Positions 41,331-52,252 of a stretch of DNA of 64,000 bases are shown here, in pieces; within the stretch, counting starts at the first letter, position 1, and each line of letters opens with the position of its first letter. The notes under the pieces were generated by a model. It made no database searches and was not told the DNA's origin. It was given only the letters and a program-made list of their open reading frames with translations. The position numbers and the translations under genes were made by a program. This stretch comes from Nonomuraea soli (GTDB taxonomy: Bacteria > Actinomycetota > Actinomycetes > Streptosporangiales > Streptosporangiaceae), in the NCBI RefSeq assembly GCF_013761175.1, contig NZ_JACDUR010000005.1, positions 654,970 through 718,969 of the forward strand, in the 5' to 3' direction.

Positions 41331-43742
41331 ATTCACGATGCGGTGCTCCAGAGCCCACGCCGCGACCTGGGTGCGGGAGGAGAATCCCAGCTTCAGCATG
41401 ATGTTGGCCACGTGCCTGGCGACCGTCGCGGGGCTGATCACCAGCTCCTCGGCGATCCTGCGGTTGGACATGCCCTTGACCAGCAGGCCGACCACCTCCC
41501 GCTCCCGTTCCGTGAGCAGCGAGGCGACCTCCATCGAGACCTGCTCCCCCGGCCCCGGCGCGGCGCGCTCCACGGGCTCGGCCGACTGCGCCTGCTGCAA
41601 CGCGGCCTCCTCCGACATCGCGCGGCCGTGGGCGTACAGCAGGCCGGTCCTGGACTCGCCGATCTCCGTGCGGGCCTTGCCGAGGATCTCCTCCGCCCAC
41701 GCCACCGACGAACGTTGCCCGATCGCGTCACGCAGCGCCGCCACGGTCCCGCACAGCAGCACCGCGCTCTCGATCTCGCCCGACGCCTCCGCCACCCGGG
41801 CCAGCGCCGCCAGTCCGCGCGTCACCCCGCGCCGCTGGCCGATCTTGCGGCTCAGCTCGATGCTCTCCACCAGGCGATCCCTGGCCCTGCCCAGGTCGCC
41901 CTGCTGCGTGGCCACCCGGCCGAGCTCCGCCAGCGCCCTGGCGATCTCCGGCTTGGCGTCGAGCGCCTCCAGGTACGGCAGGCTGGCCTCCAGATTGGCC
42001 CTGGCGTTGTCGTAGTCCTCTCTGATGCGCCCCAGCACGCCCACGCTGATGAGGGCGCGCCCGATGCCCCACGGCTGGTCGGTCTCGCGGAAGGCGACCA
42101 GGGCGTCCTCCGCGTGGCGCTGCGCCTCGCGCAGCTTGCCGCCGAGCCCGGCGATCAGGGTCAGGCCGTTGTGCGCCATGCCGATGTTCCACAGGTCTCC
42201 CGCCTGCGTGGCGCCCTCCAGCGCCTCCTCGGCGTGTCTGCGCGCCTCCTCGGGGCGGCCCGTGCGCAGGTAGATGATCGCGACGTTGTTCAGCGTCAGG
42301 CCCAGTGCGAAGCGGTAGCCGGGCTTGGTGCGCATCAGCTCGAGGCCCCGCAGCGCCGACCTCTCGGCCGTGGCCAGATCGTCCTGACCGAAGGCCATGT
42401 CGGCCTGGCGCGACCAGGCCTCCCCCACCAGCTCGGGACGGACCCTGCTGGTGTCGAGCGACAGCAGCCGTTCGTACCAGGCCCGGTTCTCGATCCAGGT
42501 GCCGCGCACCGCCCAGATCGGGTACAGGTAGCAGGCCGTCTCCAGGCCCACCTCGGCCTGCCCGGTCTCCACCGCCCAGGCGAGCGCCGCACGGTGGTCG
42601 GCGTTGCGGTCGGCGACCTTGCCGAAGGCCTGCAGCCGCTTGTCGCCCGGCAGCTTCTTGAGCATGTCGACCCAGAAGTCGTCCCTTGCGCGGTCACGCG
42701 TCACCCTCAGGTGCCGGTCGCGAAGCTCCTGCTCCTCGCCCGCCTCCTTGAGCTGCTCCCTGGCGAAGTGGGCGATGGTCTCCAGCAGGCGGTACCTGGC
42801 CTGGTCGAACTGCACGAGCGACTTGTCGACCAGGCCGGCGAGCAGGTCGAGGATGTCGTCGGCGGGCAGGATGCCGTCGCCGCAGACCAGCTCCACGTAC
42901 TCCAGGTCGAACTGGGCGGCGAAGACGGCCAGCCGGCGCAGCAGCACCCGCTCGCCCTCCTCCAGGAGGTCGTGGCTCCACTGGACCGTGGCGAGCAGCG
43001 TGCGGTGCCGGGCGGGCGCCGTACGCTCGCCGCCCGTCAGGAGTTTGAAACGGTCCTTGATGCGGTCGGAGATCTGCTCGGGCGAGAGCACCCTCGTGCG
43101 GGCCGCGGCCAGTTCGAGGGCGAGCGGCATGCCGTCGAGGGCCCGGCAGAGCTGGCCGACGGTGCGCATCGTCTCGTCCGTGGGCTCGAGTCGCGAACCC
43201 GACGCGTAGGCGCGCTCCAGGAACAGCTGGACGGCCTCGCTCGCCTCGATCGCCCCGTCGTCGGGCAGGTCGAGTGGCGGCACACGCCACACCAGCTCGC
43301 CCGCGATGCGGACCGGCTCCCGGCTGGTCGCCAGGACCCTGAGGTTGGCGCAGTTGGCGATCAGCGCGTCGACCACCCGCGCGCACTCCTCGATCACGTG
43401 CTCGCAGTTGTCGAGCACCAGCAGGATGCGCTGGCTCGCGATCCGCCCGATGAGCGTGTCGAGGAGGGTCCTCGCGCCTTCCTCGGCCGCCTGCAGCACG
43501 TCGGCGAGCATGTGCAGGAGCAGGTCGGCACGGGTGATCTTGGCGAGCTCGACCAGCCACACCCCGTCGGCGAAGTCGTCGACCACCCGCGCGGCCACCT
43601 GGAGGGCGAACCTGGTCTTGCCGATGCCGCCCGCTCCGCACAGCGTGACCACTCTGTGCCTGGTCAGCAGCCCGGCGACCTCGGTCAGGTCGCGTTCCCT
43701 GCCGATGAATCGGTTGGGCTCCAGAGGGAGGTTGTGGGGCAT
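41325..43742 (-). CDS. NB-ARC/TPR/LuxR transcriptional regulator, copy 1
   Basis: 805 residues beginning MPHNLPLEPNRFIGRERDL. STAND ATPase: Walker A GAGGIGKTRFALQV, Walker B ILLVLDNCEHVIEE, then TSREPVRIAGELVWRVPPL and a winged-helix region with TLLATVQWSHDLLEE. TPR helices occupy about 370-720. The LuxR HTH at the C-terminus is LTEREREVVGLLVKGMSNRRIAEELVISPATVARHVANIM. Closely related to copy 2 along its whole length, so the two arose by duplication. It lies upstream of two ANL-like genes on the same strand and is a candidate activator of their repeat-bearing promoters. Confidence 0.93.
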   Translation of the reverse strand: MPHNLPLEPNRFIGRERDLTEVAGLLTRHRVVTLCGAGGIGKTRFALQVAARVVDDFADGVWLVELAKITRADLLLHMLADVLQAAEEGARTLLDTLIGRIASQRILLVLDNCEHVIEECARVVDALIANCANLRVLATSREPVRIAGELVWRVPPLDLPDDGAIEASEAVQLFLERAYASGSRLEPTDETMRTVGQLCRALDGMPLALELAAARTRVLSPEQISDRIKDRFKLLTGGERTAPARHRTLLATVQWSHDLLEEGERVLLRRLAVFAAQFDLEYVELVCGDGILPADDILDLLAGLVDKSLVQFDQARYRLLETIAHFAREQLKEAGEEQELRDRHLRVTRDRARDDFWVDMLKKLPGDKRLQAFGKVADRNADHRAALAWAVETGQAEVGLETACYLYPIWAVRGTWIENRAWYERLLSLDTSRVRPELVGEAWSRQADMAFGQDDLATAERSALRGLELMRTKPGYRFALGLTLNNVAIIYLRTGRPEEARRHAEEALEGATQAGDLWNIGMAHNGLTLIAGLGGKLREAQRHAEDALVAFRETDQPWGIGRALISVGVLGRIREDYDNARANLEASLPYLEALDAKPEIARALAELGRVATQQGDLGRARDRLVESIELSRKIGQRRGVTRGLAALARVAEASGEIESAVLLCGTVAALRDAIGQRSSVAWAEEILGKARTEIGESRTGLLYAHGRAMSEEAALQQAQSAEPVERAAPGPGEQVSMEVASLLTEREREVVGLLVKGMSNRRIAEELVISPATVARHVANIMLKLGFSSRTQVAAWALEHRIVNG

Positions 43743-43829
43743 CGTGGTCCCGTGGGTCGAGGCTCGATCATTCGGAGTCTCTTCTGACTGGGGAGAGCTT
43801 GCAAGCGTGAGTGACTTTTGTCCTGTATC

Positions 43830-44459
43830 TCACTTAAGCCACGGTGATGGCATCAATCGGCCTCCGAGTCTGGCCTTCGACCTCACGGCATGCACGAATC
43901 CGGCGATCATCAGGCCGAGGGCCCACGCCAGGGTGTACGGCACGGATCCGACACCGGTCAGCCAGGCGGGGACGATCAGGAAGGCGAGGATCCAGAGCAC
44001 CGTGCCCGCCACGACGAACCGGGCGAACAGGCTGACCCGCAGGATGGCCGCCCAAGGCCGCGGCCCCGCCTCGAAGAGGGGCAGGGCGACCATCAGGGCG
44101 GTCACCGGAAGGACGGCGACGCGCAGGATCGTCTCGCTCTCCTCGATCGCCTGGGCCATCGTCGTGAAGACCGGGACGCACGCCAGCCAGATCGCGAACG
44201 GCAGCCCTCCGTGCCTGCGCAGGTTGGCCTCGTCCATGGCGTCGAGCTGCGCCCGGACCCTGGCCCGATGCCGCTCGACGACCGCGCGAACGCCCCCGCG
44301 CCGCTGGGCGCGCACGGCCCAGCCGATCGCCACGACCAGGAGGATCGCGCCGACGATCGCCAGCTCGACGGTGACATCGTCCACCAGCACGTTCATGGCC
44401 ACGTTCCCGACGATGAGGATCAGGACTGCCGCGGCCCAGCTGCCGCCTTCACGAGCCAT
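43830..44459 (-). CDS. Integral membrane protein, unknown (paralogue pair member)
   Basis: 209 residues with about five hydrophobic segments (AAAVLILIVGNVAMNVLV, AIVGAILLVVAIGWAV and others). A cytosolic basic loop RRGGVRAVVERHRARVRAQLDAMDEANLRRHGG precedes the second half. It overlaps the upstream membrane-protein gene by 11 bp and has the same plan (loop ...DA.NLR.., then PYTLAWALGL). No enzymatic motif. Probably part of a membrane complex with its neighbours. Confidence 0.8.
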   Translation of the reverse strand: MAREGGSWAAAVLILIVGNVAMNVLVDDVTVELAIVGAILLVVAIGWAVRAQRRGGVRAVVERHRARVRAQLDAMDEANLRRHGGLPFAIWLACVPVFTTMAQAIEESETILRVAVLPVTALMVALPLFEAGPRPWAAILRVSLFARFVVAGTVLWILAFLIVPAWLTGVGSVPYTLAWALGLMIAGFVHAVRSKARLGGRLMPSPWLK

Positions 44460-45087
44460 CGATCAGCCGGCCCTCCCGCTTCAGGGTGCGGCGGAGCGGC
44501 ACGGTGTACGGCATCGTCACCAGCCAGCCGGCCACGCCCCAGGCCAGCGCGTAGAGCCACCAGCCCGGCTCGATCGTGACCGCCGCCAGGGCGGCGAAGG
44601 CGGCCGCCGCGTTGCCCCAGGCCGCCGGGCCCGCCTGCCGTACGCGGGGGCCCATGTCCTGCCACAACCACCACGCCACCAGCGCGCCGACCAGGGGTGG
44701 CCACACGCGCATCACCACCTGGTGACCGCCGGTGAGCGCGACCATCGGCACCAGGGCGGGCAGGACGGCGAAGCACAACACCGAGCCCGTCTCGGCCGCC
44801 GCGAGGCGCAGGTTGTCGGCGTCGAGCGCGGCCCACCAGGCCCGCTGTCCCTGGCGGCGTTTGCCGAGCGCGGCGCGGATCGTCTTGCCCGAGCGCCTGG
44901 CCTTGATCAGCTGCCAGCCCAGTACCGTCGCGCCCACCGCCAGCAGGAGTGAGGCGTCGCGGTGCACCGGCAGGTGGAGGGTTCTGACGAGTGCGGCCAT
45001 CCCTTCGTCGAGGAGCAGGATGGCGGCGCCGGCGGCCAGGAGCGCGGCGCACCCGGTCGCTGCGTCCCTGACCTCACTGTCGGCCAA
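44449..45087 (-). CDS. Integral membrane protein, unknown (paralogue pair member)
   Basis: 212 residues with about five to six hydrophobic segments, a basic loop IKARRSGKTIRAALGKRRQGQRAWWAALDADNLRLAA, and LYALAWGVAGWLVTMPYTVPLRRTLKREG at the end. It shares with the next gene the D..NLR motif and the terminal YxLAWxxG...PYT region in permuted order, suggesting a common ancestor. Coupled to both neighbours by overlaps of 11 and 14 bp. Function unknown. Confidence 0.8.
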   Translation of the reverse strand: MADSEVRDAATGCAALLAAGAAILLLDEGMAALVRTLHLPVHRDASLLLAVGATVLGWQLIKARRSGKTIRAALGKRRQGQRAWWAALDADNLRLAAAETGSVLCFAVLPALVPMVALTGGHQVVMRVWPPLVGALVAWWLWQDMGPRVRQAGPAAWGNAAAAFAALAAVTIEPGWWLYALAWGVAGWLVTMPYTVPLRRTLKREGRLIDGS

Positions 45088-45301
45088 GGCGCCCCCACCG
45101 CTCGCGTACCCGGGCCGGCCGCCGCTCGGGTCCGGCCGCCAACGACACGACCCATGTGACGAAAATCCCGGCGAGCACGACGCTCAGGCCATCGAGGTCC
45201 GGGATGTCCACGGATCCCATGATGCCTCCGAGCCGGCCGGCCGTCACGCCCGCGGCGGAGATGGCCAGGACGGTGACCAGCAGGAAGAGCGCCCGCCTCA
45301 T
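45074..45301 (-). CDS. Small two-helix membrane protein
   Basis: 75 residues with two hydrophobic stretches (ALFLLVTVLAISAAGVTAG; LSVVLAGIFVTWVVSLAAG) and a basic C-terminus. First gene of the three-gene overlapping unit; its promoter must lie in the 190-bp gap shared with divergent typA. The first stretch could also be a signal anchor. No family recognised. Confidence 0.7.
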   Translation of the reverse strand: MRRALFLLVTVLAISAAGVTAGRLGGIMGSVDIPDLDGLSVVLAGIFVTWVVSLAAGPERRPARVRERWGRLGRQ

Positions 45302-45492
45302 CCGGACTCACCTCCCGACGCCGGGAAACGTCGGGTGTCGGGCAGGCGACGAGGGTGGGTGGCCCGGGGAGACATAGCCTGAAATGTACTGCTTTGCGCA
45401 GGCCGCGCCATAGGTGCTAACGGGATCAACTAAAATGGAGTTGCCGCGACTTCGCGCGGACGACCCCACGAGCTACAGAGCGAGACACCACC

Positions 45493-47346
<1,854 letters not shown>

Positions 47347-47363
47347 CACCCGCACCACCCGGC

Positions 47364-47385
47364 GGCCCGCGCGAACACGCGGGCC
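47364..47385 (+). terminator. typA terminator hairpin
   Basis: GGCCCGCG (47364-47371) and CGCGGGCC (47378-47385) form an 8-bp GC stem 17 bp past the typA stop, followed by CGTTTC. It is extended on both flanks by partial pairing (CGGC/GTCG). Confidence 0.7.
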
Positions 47386-47467
47386 GTCGGCGTTTCACGG
47401 CTCTCGTGATGGGACCGTTACCCCTATCGCTAGAACCTTTCCCTCCGTCAATGGATCATCAGTAACC

Positions 47468-50065
47468 GTGGGTCCGTTACGGGTGGTCATCGGTTATGCG
47501 CTGGCCGCGATATCGGCCGGGGCGATCGTCTGGGGCGCCGCGGCCGCCGAACCCGTGCCACGGTTCCCCCAGCCGCCGCCCCAGGCGCAGACCCTGCAGA
47601 CGGAACCCGAAGGCCCGCCGATCAGCGAGTCGATGATCCCGCCGGAGATCACGACGAAGGTGACGGTCTCCGACCCCTCAGACGCGGACCTCTCGCATGC
47701 CCCGCAGGGCCGCATCGACGTGGGCCGGCGCCAGGCCAAGCTGACCATCGTCCACACCCTGAGCGTCGACGCGCGCCAGAGCTCCCTGCTCGGCGGGATC
47801 AGGTCGCACCCGGACTTCCCCCAGCAGCTGGCCAAGGAGACCAACGAACTGTTCGGTCCCACGGCGGTGGTCACGGGCGAGGAACTGGCGTCGACGCGCC
47901 GCAGCCCACCGGAGACCACCACCGCCGACGGTGTCACCAAGCTCGCCTACAGCCTGGTCATGCTGCGCCAGACCGGCACGGGCGAGCCGCTCACGGTGAA
48001 GTTCCAGGTCCCCACGAGGCGGCCCTACCTGGTCGACCACCGCAAGATCTCGCTGGAGTCGAAGGAGTGGGTGGTCGTCAGGACCGGCGGCTTCGTGCCC
48101 GACAAGGAGACGAAGGAGGGCATCGAGGTCACCATCAACCCCAACGACATCGAGATCACGCTCGCGCACCGCAGTCACAGCTTCGTCGACGCCGCGCAGA
48201 ACTCCGACGTCTCCTGGTCGGCCGCGCTGGGTGTGCTGACCGCGATCGTGCTCATCGTCTTCCTGATGCGCGCGCTGGGGAGCGACTGGTGGTATCGCAT
48301 GCTCAACCGCGAGCTGGCCGTCGGCGCGGGGCTGTGCGCCGCCGTCGCCGCGATCGCGATCCCGCTGCAGCAGGCCGAGCGCGAGGCCTCCGACGCCGCC
48401 GCGCAGGCGCTGCACTCCTCGGCGATCGTCGGCTACGTGGCGCTGTTCGTGTTGCTGCCCGCGATCGCGCTGCGTCACGCCGTCAAGCTCGTCCCAGGCC
48501 CCGCGCCGTGGAACACCACCGACCTGCTGGTCGTCACCGGCTCCGGCATGCTCATCGGCGTCGGCATGCTCACCTGGTCGGGCATCCATCAGCAGCTCGG
48601 CATGCCCACGCTGCTGGCCACCGCCACGATCGCCGCCGCGGCCGCCGCGGGCTCGGCCGTGGCCTTCGGCGCCGACCTGGGCGACCGGGCCATGGTCGTC
48701 CGGCTGGCGCTGATCGCGGTGGGCATCGCCCTGGGCACGCTGGCCCTGGCGTTGTGGATGCGCGCGCTCATGAGCGGCGAGGCCTACCCTCCCGACAGCA
48801 CCCGCCTGGTGCTGGCCCTGGCCTGGTCGCTGATCCCGATCGCCGGGATCGCGGTGGCCACCCGCCAGTGGTCGCGCGTGGTCGTCGGCATGGGCTTCGT
48901 GGCCGGGCTGCTGGTGCAGGGCTGGCCCAGCGAATGGCTCGACACCAACTCGTGGACCAGGCAGATCGAGAACGTCCAGCCCGTCTACCCCACGCTCGGC
49001 GCCTTCCCGCTCGACGCCCTCTACCGCGGCATGCTCGGCCTGCTGCTGCTCAGCTTCATCCTGATCGTGCTGCGGCTGCGGCGGCTCGGCGACTCACCCA
49101 TGGCGCTCAACAGCAGGCCCGTCCAGGGAACGATGATGGCCGCCCTGCTCGTGGTCTATCTCACGCCCCGCGAGGACGCGCTCGACGTCGGCGTGCCGCT
49201 GCCGTCCCTGGCGATCACCTCGCTCATCGCCTGGCTGGGCGCGACCTGGCTGATCACCGGGCCCCGCCTGGAGTTCCGCGAGCCGCTCAACCACTCCGAG
49301 CACCGCGACATGATCCGCGAGGCGCTCCACCAGCGGCTGCTCTTCCAGGCCAAGCAGGAGCTGTACCGGCTCGGCCGCGGCAAGCTCGGCGCCGGGGAGA
49401 TGACACTCGACGACTTCGACAGCCGGCGTCGTGACCTCAACCAGGCCCTGGGCGAGGAGTCGCACCGGCCGGAGACCGCCTTCGCCACCTCGGCGGCCTG
49501 TTCGCCGTGGCACAACGGCGTGACGGCCTTCACGCTCACGCTGGCGCTGACCCTGCCGTTCGCCGCCCTGTTCGGCTGGCCGTCGGGCACCGACCTGAGC
49601 GTCTTCGTCTTCGACGCCCGCGGGCTGCTCGCCCTGCCGGTCTTCGGCTTCCTCTTCGGCTACTTCTACCCGCTCCTGCGCGGCACGCAGCCGATGACCA
49701 AGGCGCTGTACCTGATGACCGCCGCCACGGCCACGGAGATCTCCGCCTACGTCACGGCGCTGTTCGAGCCCGACATCGGCGCGATCGACAAGTTCCAGGT
49801 GATCGCCATCGTCGTCGGGCAGACGGCGCTGGCGTGCATCGGGCTCGGGCTCTACTGGGAGTGGCGCATGATGCACCTGGCGGGCGAGCCGTGGGGCAGG
49901 GTGCGCAACGTACGGAGTGTGCGCAGCCTGGCGACCCCGCTGATCGCGGTCGTCATCGCCGCCGGCACCACGGCCGCCACCACCGTGGCGGGCAAGACCG
50001 TCGACCGGATCCTGCGCGGCGACTCCATCACGACGGGGCAGGTCCAGAACCCGCAAGGACCGTGA
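47468..50065 (+). CDS. Large multi-pass membrane protein, DUF6185-like
   Basis: 865 residues from the GTG at 47468. A signal-like hydrophobic start (VVIGYALAAISAGAIVWGAAAA) leads into an extracellular region of about 230 residues rich in beta-type sequence. About ten or more membrane helices follow, interrupted by a cytosolic helical part (HRDMIREALHQRLLFQAKQELYRLGRGKLGAGEMTLDDFDSRR). I tentatively recall DUF6185 proteins of this size; no enzymatic motif is visible. It is convergent with the DUF2079 gene with a 38-bp coding overlap. Function unknown. Confidence 0.8.
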   Translation: MGPLRVVIGYALAAISAGAIVWGAAAAEPVPRFPQPPPQAQTLQTEPEGPPISESMIPPEITTKVTVSDPSDADLSHAPQGRIDVGRRQAKLTIVHTLSVDARQSSLLGGIRSHPDFPQQLAKETNELFGPTAVVTGEELASTRRSPPETTTADGVTKLAYSLVMLRQTGTGEPLTVKFQVPTRRPYLVDHRKISLESKEWVVVRTGGFVPDKETKEGIEVTINPNDIEITLAHRSHSFVDAAQNSDVSWSAALGVLTAIVLIVFLMRALGSDWWYRMLNRELAVGAGLCAAVAAIAIPLQQAEREASDAAAQALHSSAIVGYVALFVLLPAIALRHAVKLVPGPAPWNTTDLLVVTGSGMLIGVGMLTWSGIHQQLGMPTLLATATIAAAAAAGSAVAFGADLGDRAMVVRLALIAVGIALGTLALALWMRALMSGEAYPPDSTRLVLALAWSLIPIAGIAVATRQWSRVVVGMGFVAGLLVQGWPSEWLDTNSWTRQIENVQPVYPTLGAFPLDALYRGMLGLLLLSFILIVLRLRRLGDSPMALNSRPVQGTMMAALLVVYLTPREDALDVGVPLPSLAITSLIAWLGATWLITGPRLEFREPLNHSEHRDMIREALHQRLLFQAKQELYRLGRGKLGAGEMTLDDFDSRRRDLNQALGEESHRPETAFATSAACSPWHNGVTAFTLTLALTLPFAALFGWPSGTDLSVFVFDARGLLALPVFGFLFGYFYPLLRGTQPMTKALYLMTAATATEISAYVTALFEPDIGAIDKFQVIAIVVGQTALACIGLGLYWEWRMMHLAGEPWGRVRNVRSVRSLATPLIAVVIAAGTTAATTVAGKTVDRILRGDSITTGQVQNPQGP

Positions 50066-51575
50066 ACCCCGCCTTCTCGAAGATGACGTGATAGCCGTGG
50101 CCGAGGAGGAAGCGCACCCTGGCCTGCTGCTCGCCCACGTCCTTGAAGGGGAAGACCCTGCGTCGTGTGTCGGCGATCACCCAGGGCGCCCAGCGGGGAG
50201 TACGGTCCCACAGCAGGACCTCGTTGCCCGCCGACAGGGCGGGGGCCAGGTTGTTGGGCGCCTCGACGCGCACGCCCCCGGGGATCGCCGCGACGGCCTC
50301 GGCCGCGGCGCGCTCGCGCTCGTCGCGCTGGTAGGTCGCGGGGTCGGCGAGCGTGGCCAGCGAGAAGAACGGCACGCTGGCGACCGCCACGACGAGCACG
50401 GCGATCGGCCATGCCCGCCGTACACGTCGTTGGGGAGTCTGAGACGGCACGGCACGCGGCCGGCCGCTCAGCCGGCAGGCCCCGTCGACGCCCGCGCAGA
50501 AGACCACCATCACCAGGAACGCGTTGTAGTGGTATTCCGGCACCCACCAGTTCGGGAACGCGCTGGCCAGCATCCGCTCGGCCAGCAGCGGCAGCGCGGC
50601 GAGCATCACCGGTGACAGGCACGCCGCCAGCAGTGTCACCCCCAGCAGCAGCCCCAGCGTCACCAGCTTGACCGGAGGCGTGCCGAGCTGGGCCAGCGCC
50701 GTCAGCGGCTGGGTGAGCACCGTCGTGGCCGCCTCCGTCATCGACGAGCCGAGCGCCCCGTAGGCCCAGTAGTAGTCGGGCCGCCCTCCGAAGGCCGGGA
50801 TGAGCACCTGCGACGCCAGCCAGGTGAACCCGAGCCCACCGGCCAGGAAGCACCCGCCCATCACCCGCCAGCCCCGATGCCGGGCCTGGGGCGCGGCGCC
50901 GGCCACGTGGGCGCCGTCCAGGGTCCGCCAGCCGCGCTGGGTGAGCAGCGTCAGGCCGAAGCCCGCGACCAGCAGGCCCATGTCCTCCTTGACGGCCAGC
51001 AGCACGAGCGCCGCGAGGACGACGTGGACCTTGCGCCCTGCCTGCCAGCGTTCCAGCATGACGGCGGTGGCCAGCGGTGCGAAGGCGACCTCGTGGAAGT
51101 CGAAGGCGACGGCCTCGACGACCGGCCACGACAGCAGGTAGGCCGCGGCGACCAGGTGTGCCGCACCGGCGCCCATGGCCCGCCTGGTGAACACCCACAG
51201 CGGGACCGCCGCCAGTGCCATGAGCACCGCCTGCGCGACCAGCAGAGTCGCCGGGGTGTCGGCGATCCAGTAGAGCGGCGCCAGGAGGGCCAGGATCGGC
51301 GAGAAGTGGTCGCCGAGGACGGAGAAGCCCGGCCCGAAGTCGTTGTGGACGCCCTTGACGATGGCGACGGGCAAGCCGAAGCGGGAGTAGGAGCGCACGG
51401 CCTGGTCGAAGATGACCAGGTCGTAGGCGCCGGCCTTGAAGTCGGCCAGCCGGAGCAGCGAGAGCGCGGAGTAGACGGCCGCCGCGGCGGCGGTCATCGC
51501 CGCCAGGAGCGTCGTGTCGCGGCGTGATCGCTGGAGGGTGTCTCGGGCGTCGGTGAGCCGGGGGCGAGCTTTCAC
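50028..51575 (-). CDS. DUF2079 membrane protein
   Basis: 515 residues from a GTG at 51575 that overlaps the preceding stop (GTGA). DUF2079 hallmark near the N-terminus: AYDLVIFDQAVRSYSRFG and VLGDHFSPILALLAPLYW, followed by about ten membrane helices with VAFDFHEVAFAPLA and VKEDMGLLVAGFG. A soluble extracellular C-terminal part follows (from ERAAAEAVAAIPGG). The family resembles GT-C glycosyltransferases in layout and may transfer sugars at the outer membrane face; that is inference. Confidence 0.88.
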   Translation of the reverse strand: MKARPRLTDARDTLQRSRRDTTLLAAMTAAAAAVYSALSLLRLADFKAGAYDLVIFDQAVRSYSRFGLPVAIVKGVHNDFGPGFSVLGDHFSPILALLAPLYWIADTPATLLVAQAVLMALAAVPLWVFTRRAMGAGAAHLVAAAYLLSWPVVEAVAFDFHEVAFAPLATAVMLERWQAGRKVHVVLAALVLLAVKEDMGLLVAGFGLTLLTQRGWRTLDGAHVAGAAPQARHRGWRVMGGCFLAGGLGFTWLASQVLIPAFGGRPDYYWAYGALGSSMTEAATTVLTQPLTALAQLGTPPVKLVTLGLLLGVTLLAACLSPVMLAALPLLAERMLASAFPNWWVPEYHYNAFLVMVVFCAGVDGACRLSGRPRAVPSQTPQRRVRRAWPIAVLVVAVASVPFFSLATLADPATYQRDERERAAAEAVAAIPGGVRVEAPNNLAPALSAGNEVLLWDRTPRWAPWVIADTRRRVFPFKDVGEQQARVRFLLGHGYHVIFEKAGFTVLAGSGPAPS

Positions 51576-52222
51576 CGGGCCGGCAGCTCGCTGCCTCTCA
51601 CGTGGTCGGAGAGCCACTCGACCAGCGGCGCGAAGTCGCGCCAGCTCCCCCGCACCCGCTCAGCGACTTCCGCGGTGTGCACCCACGGCTCGGGCTCGAA
51701 GCGCAGCCCGGCGTAGAGGCTCTTGTGGCGCAGCAGCTCCAGCCGCGGATGCCCCTCGTCGACGCCGCGCGGCCTGGTCTTGAGCCGCTCGCCCTCGACC
51801 GCGTAGCCGGCCTCGCGCAGCGAGTCGACGAGCTTCTCCAGGGGCACCCCGGTCAGCTCGTTGTCGACGGCGGCGCGGTAGCGGGCGACCTGGTCGGACG
51901 CGCCGCTGTAGTAGCCGCCGGCGACGTAGAGCCCGTCGGCGCTGATCTGCACGTAGAGGCCGATCCCCGGGCAACTGTCGACGAAGGCGCCCTGATGGTC
52001 CTTGTACGGCGACTTGTCCTTGGAGAAGCGCACGTCACGGTAGGGCCGGAACAGCGTGGCGACACCGAACTCCTCGCCCAGCTCCTCCGCCAGCGCCAGC
52101 ATCGGCGCCCGGACCGCGTCATCGTAGAGATGTCTGTTGCGGGTGAAGTAGGTCTTGGAGTTGTCCGCCTCGAGCCCCTCGTAGAACAGGAAGGCCTCGT
52201 CGGGGAAACCAGTGAACGCCAT
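51572..52222 (-). CDS. DUF2461 family protein
   Basis: 216 residues. The family pattern is clear: FTGFPDEAFLFYEGLEADNSKTYF at the N-terminus and FRPYRDVRFSKDKSPYKDHQGAF. YVQISADGLYVAGGYYSG follows. Widely distributed, of unknown biochemical function. It is coupled by GTGA to the DUF2079 gene and lies 30 bp after the HerA-like ATPase, making a four- or five-gene minus-strand unit. Confidence 0.9.
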   Translation of the reverse strand: MAFTGFPDEAFLFYEGLEADNSKTYFTRNRHLYDDAVRAPMLALAEELGEEFGVATLFRPYRDVRFSKDKSPYKDHQGAFVDSCPGIGLYVQISADGLYVAGGYYSGASDQVARYRAAVDNELTGVPLEKLVDSLREAGYAVEGERLKTRPRGVDEGHPRLELLRHKSLYAGLRFEPEPWVHTAEVAERVRGSWRDFAPLVEWLSDHVRGSELPAR

Positions 52223-52252
52223 GCCGTACAGAGTGCCACGGCGTGCCGACAA

